Below, piece after piece: positions 58,000 through 64,000 of a stretch of DNA of 64,000 nt. The translations under genes were made by a program, and so were the position numbers. This DNA is from Neisseria lisongii (GTDB lineage Bacteria; Pseudomonadota; Gammaproteobacteria; Burkholderiales; Neisseriaceae): positions 930,001 through 994,000 of the forward strand of contig NZ_CP116766.1 in the NCBI RefSeq assembly GCF_028463985.1. The letters are read 5' to 3'. The first letter of the stretch is position 1. Each line of letters begins with the position of its first letter. Below the pieces are notes generated by a model. It saw only the letters and a program-made list of their open reading frames with translations. It ran no database searches and had not been told where the DNA came from.

Positions 58000-59712
58000 T
58001 TAAACGTTCAGCAGTTTTACCACTTTTTCCGCTACTTCGGCAAGGGCAACGGTTTGCTGCTCGCCGCTGCGGCGGCAGGCGTATTCTACGTTGCCTTCTT
58101 TCAGACCACGGTCGCCGATAACGATGCGGTGCGGAATGCCCAGCAGCTCGGAATCGTTGAGCAGTACGCCGGCACGCTCGTCCCGATCGTCGAGCAATAC
58201 GTCCACGCCTTGTGCGGTCAGGGTTTGGTAGAGTGTATCAGCGGCTTCTTGTACGGCGGCGGATTTTTTGTAGTTCATCGGCACAATCACCACGGTAAAC
58301 GGTGCCATGGCTTCGGTCCAGATAATGCCCCGCTCATCGTTGTTCTGTTCGATGGCGGCGGCCACCACACGGGTTACGCCGATGCCGTAGCAGCCCATTT
58401 CCATGATTTGCGATTTGCCGTTGTTGTCCAAAAATGAGGCATTTAGGGCTTTGGAATATTTGTCCCGCAGTTGGAACACATGGCCGACTTCGATGCCCCG
58501 TGCCAATTTCAGACGGCCTTGGCCATCAGGGCTGATGTCGCCTTCGACCACGTTGCGCAAATCGACAAATTCCGGCTCGGCGGCATCTCTGCCGAAATTG
58601 AAGCCGGTGTAGTGGTAATCGTCCTGATTGGCACCGATAACCCAGTCTGCGCCTTTTTCGGCGGCAAAATCGGCGTAAACCTTGCCCTTGAAGCCGACCG
58701 GACCGAGCGAACCGCCGTTGGCACCGAATTGCGCCGATACCGCTTCCGGCGCAGCCATGGTCAGCGGTGATTTTACGCCCGCCAGTTTCTCGGCTTTGAT
58801 GTCGTTAAACTCGTGATCACCGCGCAGCAGCAGCAGCACCAATTCACCTTCCGCCTCACCTTCGACCACAATCGATTTCAGCGTTTTCTCGGCGGGAATA
58901 TTCAAAAATTCTGCCAATTCCGCAATCGTTTTCACATTCGGCGTGTGGATTTTTGACAACTCTTGCGCCGCAGCGGCACGTTCGCCCGCCAACGGCAAGG
59001 AAGCGGCCAATTCGACATTGGCGGCATAATCCGAAGTGTCGCTGTAGGCAATCACGTCTTCGCCGCTTTCCGCCAACACTTGGAACTCATGCGAACCCGT
59101 GCCGCCGATGCTGCCGGTATCCGCCGCCACCGGACGGAAATCCAGACCCAAGCGGGTGAAAATGCGGCAATAGGCATCATACATGGCTCGGTAGGTTTCC
59201 TGCAGCGATTCAAAATCGGCATGGAAGGAATAAGCGTCTTTCATCACAAATTCACGCGCCCGCATCACGCCGAAACGGGGGCGGATTTCGTCGCGGAATT
59301 TGGTTTGGATATGGTAAAAATTCTTCGGCAACTGCTTGTAGCTGCTGATTTCCTTGCGGACAATATCGGTAATCACTTCTTCGCAGGTCGGACCCATGCA
59401 GAAATCGGCATCTTTGCGGTCTTTCAGACGCAGCAGCTCTTTGCCGTAAAATTCCCAGCGGCCGCTTTCCTGCCACAATTCGGCGGGCTGCACCACCGGC
59501 ATCAGCAACTCTACGCTGCCTGCCCTGCCCATTTCTTCACGCACGATGTTTTCCACTTTGCGCAACACACGCAGCCCCATCGGCATCCATGTGTACAGAC
59601 CGGCGGCATTGGCTTTAATCAGACCGGCACGCAGCATCAGCTTATGGCTCGCCAACGAGGCTTCCGAAGGCGCTTCTTTCAAAGTTGAAATAAAAAATTG
59701 ACTGGCTTTCAT
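58000..59712 (-). CDS. proS: prolyl-tRNA synthetase
   Basis: ProS charges tRNA-Pro. The 570 residues are the bacterial form with an editing insertion. Visible are the N-terminal [20 protein letters not shown], class II motif 1 near residue 60 ([16 protein letters not shown]), motif 2 [21 protein letters not shown] near 138-158 (quoted by its ends [10 protein letters not shown] and REFVMKD), an INS editing domain (about 230-390), and motif 3 [13 protein letters not shown] near 440. The anticodon domain closes the protein. It is transcribed leftwards from the A+T-rich gap at 59713-60176. Confidence 0.96.
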   Translation of the reverse strand: MKASQFFISTLKEAPSEASLASHKLMLRAGLIKANAAGLYTWMPMGLRVLRKVENIVREEMGRAGSVELLMPVVQPAELWQESGRWEFYGKELLRLKDRKDADFCMGPTCEEVITDIVRKEISSYKQLPKNFYHIQTKFRDEIRPRFGVMRAREFVMKDAYSFHADFESLQETYRAMYDAYCRIFTRLGLDFRPVAADTGSIGGTGSHEFQVLAESGEDVIAYSDTSDYAANVELAASLPLAGERAAAAQELSKIHTPNVKTIAELAEFLNIPAEKTLKSIVVEGEAEGELVLLLLRGDHEFNDIKAEKLAGVKSPLTMAAPEAVSAQFGANGGSLGPVGFKGKVYADFAAEKGADWVIGANQDDYHYTGFNFGRDAAEPEFVDLRNVVEGDISPDGQGRLKLARGIEVGHVFQLRDKYSKALNASFLDNNGKSQIMEMGCYGIGVTRVVAAAIEQNNDERGIIWTEAMAPFTVVIVPMNYKKSAAVQEAADTLYQTLTAQGVDVLLDDRDERAGVLLNDSELLGIPHRIVIGDRGLKEGNVEYACRRSGEQQTVALAEVAEKVVKLLNV

Positions 59713-59869
59713 CTTATTTGAGCTTCATATTAAAATCAGCGCCTATTGTACAGGGAAACACGGCATTTTAGTATCGTGAATTTTACCCGTCGGCTGTTTC
59801 CGCCACCGCAGCCCGAACAACGTGGTTTTCCCTGCGAAAAATGCTGATTTGGAAGCTGTCAATGAATTT

Positions 59870-60075
59870 TTGTACACAAAAACACATTACATTGTTTTAC
59901 CTGAATATTTTGTCTCCCCATTGACCAAAATCAGCAAAAATAAAATAACTTATTGATTTTTAATGATTTATTATTGACTATTTTTTAATCAAAAACAAGT
60001 TCGTACTGTCTGCAAAGAATTTTTTTCATTTTCCTAAGGTTTACCCACAAACTTATCCACAGACTTTGTGGGTAA
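59870..60075. other. A+T-rich stretch with three DnaA-box-like sites
   Basis: A strongly A+T-rich segment (about 59870-60030) is followed by TTACCCACA (60041-60049), a consensus DnaA box TTATCCACA (60053-60061) and TGTGGGTAA (60067-60075, the inverse of the first). The outer two form an inverted repeat extending to TTACCCACAAA/TTTGTGGGTAA. No gene is visible in 59713-60176. Chromosomal oriC in Neisseria is usually near dnaA, which is not here, so this is a candidate DnaA-binding site only. Confidence 0.5.
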
Positions 60076-60176
60076 CCCGACAAGCCGCCGACAGCAAGCC
60101 TCAACTTGCCGTTTTGTATGGAAAAGAAACCGTTTCCGCTATAAAATAGCATGCCTTTTCTGATTGAAAGCCGCCC

Positions 60177-60824
60177 ATGCCGCCGCCCATTGTCCTCGCC
60201 GCCAGCCATAAAATGTTCAACGGTTTGCAGCAGTCTTACCGACTGCCCGCAACGGCAACCGGTTTTGAGCTGTTTTTGCCGCCGCAGGCGGTTCAGGGCT
60301 ATCGTGTACCGGCGCTGTATTGGCTGACCGATGATGAACATCAAGATTTTGTCCGCACCGGCGGCGCACAGCGTTTTGCCGCCCAATGGGGCATGGCTTT
60401 GGTTACGCTTGCAGGCAAACAGGCCGAAAACTTAAACACGCTGCACCCGCTGCTGCAACAAACCTTTCCGATTGCCGAAGAGTGCAGCATTGCCGGTATC
60501 GGCAACGGCGGCGATACCGCTTTGCAACTGGCATTGTCGGAACACGCCGATTATGCCGCCGTATCCGTTTTTTCCCCCAAAGGCGCAGCCGCCTGCATGG
60601 AATATTTACCCGCCGCCCGCAAACTACCGATACTGATTGACCACGGTAGCGAAGAACAGCCCGACTATCCGCTCTGGTCGCCGCAAAATTTGACCCAAAC
60701 CGCCCGCAGCCTCGGTTTTCAGGTTTTACTGAAAACACGCCAAGGCTACAGCAACAACGGTTTTCTGCACACCAGCTTTATCGACACCCATATCGAGTTT
60801 CACGCCGATGCGCTGGGCTTATAG
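60177..60824 (+). CDS. esterase D/S-formylglutathione hydrolase-like pseudoenzyme
   Basis: The 215 residues have the alpha/beta hydrolase layout of the S-formylglutathione hydrolase (esterase D) family: N-terminal VPALYWLTDD near residue 44, a nucleophile-elbow region, and the C-terminal FIDTHIEFHADALGL typical of the family. The catalytic serine of GHSMGG is replaced: the sequence reads GIGNGGD with Asn110. The histidine of the family motif GYDHSY is replaced by GYSNNG near residue 190. Hydrolysis by the normal mechanism is therefore unlikely. The frame is intact, so the protein may be a pseudoenzyme with another role. It stands alone before family D repeats and mutL. Confidence 0.75.
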   Translation: MPPPIVLAASHKMFNGLQQSYRLPATATGFELFLPPQAVQGYRVPALYWLTDDEHQDFVRTGGAQRFAAQWGMALVTLAGKQAENLNTLHPLLQQTFPIAEECSIAGIGNGGDTALQLALSEHADYAAVSVFSPKGAAACMEYLPAARKLPILIDHGSEEQPDYPLWSPQNLTQTARSLGFQVLLKTRQGYSNNGFLHTSFIDTHIEFHADALGL

Positions 60825-60839
60825 TCAATCCGCTATATT

Positions 60840-60985
60840 AAGGCCGTCTGAAAACCGAAGGTTTCGCTAAAACGAGCGAAGCGAGTTTCTGCGCAGCTAA
60901 AACCGAAGGTTTCGCTAAAACGAGTGAAGCGAGTTTCTGCGAAGCTAAAACGAGCAAAGCAAGTTTCTGCGAAGCTCAAACCGTA
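60840..60985. repeat. family D repeats in tandem
   Basis: After an uptake sequence, three successive units of CGAAGGTTTCGCTAAAACGA-type and GCGAGTTTCTGCGAAGCTAA-type sequence. The same unit is scattered at 8547, 30565, 32360, 41270 and 48470, usually next to an uptake sequence. Confidence 0.7.
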
Positions 60986-61035
60986 TTTCCACATCGTCCA
61001 TTATCCCGTTCCAATCCGAAGAAAGCCGACCCGAA

Positions 61036-62973
61036 ATGTCCCGAATTGCCGCCCTGCCCGATCACCTTGTCAATCAAATTGCCGCCGGCGAAGTGGTAGA
61101 ACGCCCCGCCAATGCGCTCAAAGAAGTTGTCGAAAACAGCATTGATGCCGGTGCAGACCGCATTGATGTCGAACTCTCCGGCGGCGGCATCAAGCTGATT
61201 CGGGTCAGCGACAACGGTAGCGGCATTCATGCCGATGATTTGCCGCTGGCGCTGCACCGTCACGCCACCAGCAAAATCAAAACCCTGAACGATTTGGAAC
61301 ACGTTGCCAGCATGGGTTTTCGCGGCGAAGGTTTGGCGAGCATTGCCTCGGTCAGCCGCCTGACCCTGACCAGCCGTCAGGCGGATGCCGCCCATGCGGC
61401 ACAAATCAAAGCGCAGGACGGCGAACTCAGCGCAGTCGGCGCTGCCGCCCATCCGGTCGGCACCACCGTGGAAATCGCCGAACTGTTTTTCAACACGCCC
61501 GCCCGCCGCAAGTTTCTCAAATCCGAAAACACCGAATACGCCCACTGTGCCACCATGCTCGAACGCTTGGCGCTGGCGCACCCGCAAATTGCGTTTTCGC
61601 TCAAACGGGACGGTAAAACCGTGTTCGACTATCCGGCGCAGCCGCTGCAGGAACGCATTGCGGCGATTGTCGGCAACGATTTTCAGACGGCCTCATTGCC
61701 GGTGGACAGCGGCAACGGCACGCTGCGGCTCTATGGCGCAGTCGCCAAACCGACTTTCGCCAAAGGCCGCACCGACAAACAGTTCTGCTTTGTCAATCAC
61801 CGCTTTGTGCGCGACAAAATCATGCTGCACGCCGTCAAACAGGCGTATCGGGATGTTTTGCACAATGCCCTGACACCGGCGTTTGTCCTCTTTCTCGAGC
61901 TGCCGCCCGAAGCGGTTGATGTCAATGTCCACCCGACCAAAACCGAAATCCGCTTTCGGGACAGCCAGCAGGTGCATCAGTTGGTGTTCCACACCCTCAA
62001 CAAAGCCCTTGCCGATACCCGTGCCGACTTAACCGAAAGCGTCAGCAATGCGGGCAACGTTCTGCACGAAATGATGGGCGTGAATATGCCGTCTGAAAAT
62101 GAGCAAAGTGGGTTTGGCCGACAAACAGATCAGCACTTCGCTTCCCAAACCAACCATTCCGCAGGTAACATTCCGGCCGTATCAGGCAACGGCAAAACCA
62201 CCCCCATGCCTTACCAAAACGCCCGCAACGCCCAACGTCCGCTCTCGCTCAACGAAAGCCGTGCTGCCCTGCAGACCTATGCCGAACTGTTCAAACCCAG
62301 CGATAACACCCTCCCCGCCGCATTCGCACAAAACAGGCCGTCTGAAAACAGCCTGTCAAATGCCGATACGCCCGACAATCCGCCCGAAACCCCGCCGCTG
62401 GGTTTCGCCATCGCCCAACTGCTCGGTATCTACATCCTTGCCCAAGCCGAAGACAGCCTGCTGCTGATTGATATGCACGCCGCCGCCGAACGGGTCAATT
62501 ACGAAAAAATGAAAACCCAACACGCCCAAGGCAATCTCAGCAGCCAACGCCTGCTGCTCCCCGCCACCTTTACCGCCTCCCACCAAGAGTGCGCCACCCT
62601 TGCCGATCACAGCGAAACCCTGACCCGCTTCGGCCTCGAACTCTCCGATCTGGGCGGCAACACCCTCGCCGTACGCAGCGTTCCCCAACTGCTCGCCAAA
62701 TCCGATCCCGTCGCTCTGACAAAAGACGTGTTGCACGAGTTGGCACAAACCGGAAGCAGCCAAACCATCGCCGAACGGGAAAATCAAATCATGGCCACCC
62801 TCTCCTGCCACGGCTCCGTACGCGCCGGCCGCCGCCTGACCCTCCCCGAAATGAACGCCCTGCTGCGCGATATGGAACGCACCCCCCGCAGCAACCAATG
62901 CAACCACGGCCGCCCGACCTGGGTCAAACTCACCCTGAAAGAACTCGACGCTTTGTTTTTACGGGGGCAATAA
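61036..62973 (+). CDS. mutL: DNA mismatch repair protein MutL
   Basis: MutL links mismatch recognition by MutS to strand removal. The 645 residues contain the GHKL ATPase motifs ENSIDAGAD near residue 35, DNGSGI near 57, and MGFRGEGLASIASVS near 95. A variable linker (about 335-450) follows. The C-terminal dimerisation domain carries LLIDMHAAAERVNYEKMK near 485, fitting the metal-binding nicking motif DQHA(x)2E(x)4E with M for Q. Neisseria lacks the MutH nickase and its MutL is expected to be the endonuclease. Two uptake sequences inside the linker encode PSENE and PSENS. Confidence 0.95.
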   Translation: MSRIAALPDHLVNQIAAGEVVERPANALKEVVENSIDAGADRIDVELSGGGIKLIRVSDNGSGIHADDLPLALHRHATSKIKTLNDLEHVASMGFRGEGLASIASVSRLTLTSRQADAAHAAQIKAQDGELSAVGAAAHPVGTTVEIAELFFNTPARRKFLKSENTEYAHCATMLERLALAHPQIAFSLKRDGKTVFDYPAQPLQERIAAIVGNDFQTASLPVDSGNGTLRLYGAVAKPTFAKGRTDKQFCFVNHRFVRDKIMLHAVKQAYRDVLHNALTPAFVLFLELPPEAVDVNVHPTKTEIRFRDSQQVHQLVFHTLNKALADTRADLTESVSNAGNVLHEMMGVNMPSENEQSGFGRQTDQHFASQTNHSAGNIPAVSGNGKTTPMPYQNARNAQRPLSLNESRAALQTYAELFKPSDNTLPAAFAQNRPSENSLSNADTPDNPPETPPLGFAIAQLLGIYILAQAEDSLLLIDMHAAAERVNYEKMKTQHAQGNLSSQRLLLPATFTASHQECATLADHSETLTRFGLELSDLGGNTLAVRSVPQLLAKSDPVALTKDVLHELAQTGSSQTIAERENQIMATLSCHGSVRAGRRLTLPEMNALLRDMERTPRSNQCNHGRPTWVKLTLKELDALFLRGQ

Positions 62974-62987
62974 ACAGCGGGATAAGC

Positions 62988-63027
62988 AAAGGCCGTCTGA
63001 AAACCATGATTTTCAGACGGCCTTTGC
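62988..63027. terminator. DUS-pair bidirectional terminator
   Basis: AAAGGCCGTCTGAAAACCAT and ATTTTCAGACGGCCTTT pair around a very short loop between the convergent mutL and recD genes. Confidence 0.85.
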
Positions 63028-63049
63028 TTCATCTCAAGTGATTATTGCC

Positions 63050-63157
63050 TATCGTGAATTCACTTTAAAAGTATTACAGCGTTGGCTCGCCTTGCCGTAC
63101 TACCTGTACTGTCTGCGGCTCGCCGCCTTGTACTACTTTTAAAGTGAATCCACTATA
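63050..63157. repeat. Correia repeat enclosed element, short form
   Basis: About 108 bases. TATCGTGAATTCACTTTAAA at the left and TTTAAAGTGAATCCACTATA at the right form the inverted ends. The interior GTTGGCTCGCCTTGCCGTAC and CTGTCTGCGGCTCGCCGCCT is typical Correia sequence, in the short class. Such elements move as MITEs and can carry promoters or RNase III sites. Confidence 0.85.
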
Positions 63158-63169
63158 CATAGCCGATTT

Positions 63170-64000
63170 TCAGACGGCCTCGCCGTTAAACTGCCGCCGG
63201 ATAAAGTAATCCAATGCGGTTTGGCGTTTTTTGATTTTGCCTACGGATTCGTTCCATGCGGGTTGTCCGCCCCAAAAGACAAAGTGTTCTCTGGCACGGG
63301 TAATGGCGGTATAAAGCAAGGCGTTGTTCAAGCCTGAAGTGATGTCTTCGCTTTCGGCTGCTTCGCTGCTCGGCGGGAGCAGCCAGACTTCCCGATATTC
63401 CGAGCCTTGGCTTTTGTGTACTGTCATGGCGAATGCGGATTCGCAGTCGGGTAGGCGGCTGATGGCGATTTTTTTGAACCCGTCGCCGTCGGGGAAATAG
63501 GCTGCCAAGTTTTCTGTGTCTTCGCTGTCGGGCAACACCAGCCCGATGTCGCCGTTAAACAAATCCAAGCTGTAATGGTTGCGGGTAATCATGATAATCC
63601 GTCCGGCAAACCATGTGCCGTCGCCCTCAATCCGGCGGCGTTGGCGCAGATATTCGGTATATGCCTGATTAAAGGTTTCTGCGTCCTGCCGCCATGCGGT
63701 CAGCATCACAATATCGGCGATGCGGCTGAATGCCTGCGGTAAATGGTTGCTGTCCACTGCCTGCCAAAAGGCTTCCTGTTTGCGGTAAAACTGCTGCACC
63801 TGCGTGCGGACATCGCCCGATACGGCCGCCAATTCGTTTGGAAAATGTGCAAACTGCGCCCATGAAGCGGAAGTATCGCCTGCTACCACAGCCCTTGCCA
63901 CGCAGCCGATACCGCTGTTTTCTCCGAAACGGTGACTGAAAGTCAGGCGGGCGATATTGGCGGACAGGGGCGGCGGGTTGTCTGCTACAGGAAAGGCGAA
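63170..64000 (-). CDS. recD: exodeoxyribonuclease V alpha subunit (C-terminal part)
   Basis: RecD is the 5'-3' helicase of RecBCD, used in recombinational repair. The frame is open to the window edge (about 276 residues present; N-terminus missing), reading ARLTFSHRFGENSGIG at the edge (motif IV region). Further on are GRIIMITRNHYSLDLFNGDIG, ESAFAMTVHKSQGSEYREVW (motif V) and LLYTAITRAREHFVFWG (motif VI). The stop lies just after an inverse uptake sequence and next to the Correia element. Confidence 0.93.
   Translation of the reverse strand, partial: FAFPVADNPPPLSANIARLTFSHRFGENSGIGCVARAVVAGDTSASWAQFAHFPNELAAVSGDVRTQVQQFYRKQEAFWQAVDSNHLPQAFSRIADIVMLTAWRQDAETFNQAYTEYLRQRRRIEGDGTWFAGRIIMITRNHYSLDLFNGDIGLVLPDSEDTENLAAYFPDGDGFKKIAISRLPDCESAFAMTVHKSQGSEYREVWLLPPSSEAAESEDITSGLNNALLYTAITRAREHFVFWGGQPAWNESVGKIKKRQTALDYFIRRQFNGEAV

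Noticed and set aside
59870..60075. Chromosomal oriC
   Set aside because: No dnaA, dnaN or rpmH nearby and only three boxes; kept as a candidate DnaA site only.

Overview
The window comes from a Neisseria chromosome. The 10-12 bp Neisseria DNA uptake sequence (GCCGTCTGAA, mostly in the AGGCCGTCTGAA form with some ATGCCGTCTGAA copies) recurs throughout, often as inverted pairs acting as terminators. The tmRNA tag reads ANDETYALAA, the dnaB-pilHIJK(X) order is the Neisseria one, and there are Correia-type elements. Species cannot be fixed from this.

Layout. 1-1354: start of a leftward type I-C cas operon (cas3, cut by the window edge). 1554-8306: housekeeping block (pth, rnfH, ratA, ftsH, rlmE, yhbY, a small membrane protein, ybiT). 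8709-13456: dnaB and the minor pilin operon. 13500-14210: a RelE/HigB-type toxin-antitoxin pair. 14316-17938: ssrA, argB, an M14 carboxypeptidase and lgt. 18771-30356: a giant A+T-rich trimeric autotransporter adhesin with a collagen-like tract that is frameshifted, preceded by a (TTAAC)9 tract. 31016-32326: an orphan cysN. 32781-39588: a filamentous (Nf/MDA-like) prophage ending in an IS110-family recombinase. 39763-41004: an IS110 element. 41358-46665: a Slam outer-membrane translocon and its probable surface lipoprotein, separated by a 123-bp minisatellite and preceded by a (TTAGG)6 tract. 47198-48398: a third IS110 element. 49004-64000: housekeeping genes (era, rnc, ribH, nusB, metW, metX, ilvA, a DD-carboxypeptidase, proS, mutL, recD and small proteins).

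Main discovery. All three IS110-family recombinases are preceded by a structured noncoding stretch that reads as a bridge RNA of the IS621 type. In each, the target guides match the actual flanks of the insertion and the donor guides match the actual element ends, with a CT core. For the first, the element whose ends are matched is the whole 6.8-kb filamentous prophage, so this phage appears to integrate by RNA-guided recombination. The three elements sit in three different dispersed intergenic repeat families (A, B and C below), so the repeats serve as landing pads and each RNA is programmed for a different one.

A second theme is switchable surface display. Two large surface proteins each have a pentanucleotide tract upstream, and the lipoprotein is paired with its own Slam. 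All alignments and repeat counts were made by eye; no searches were run.
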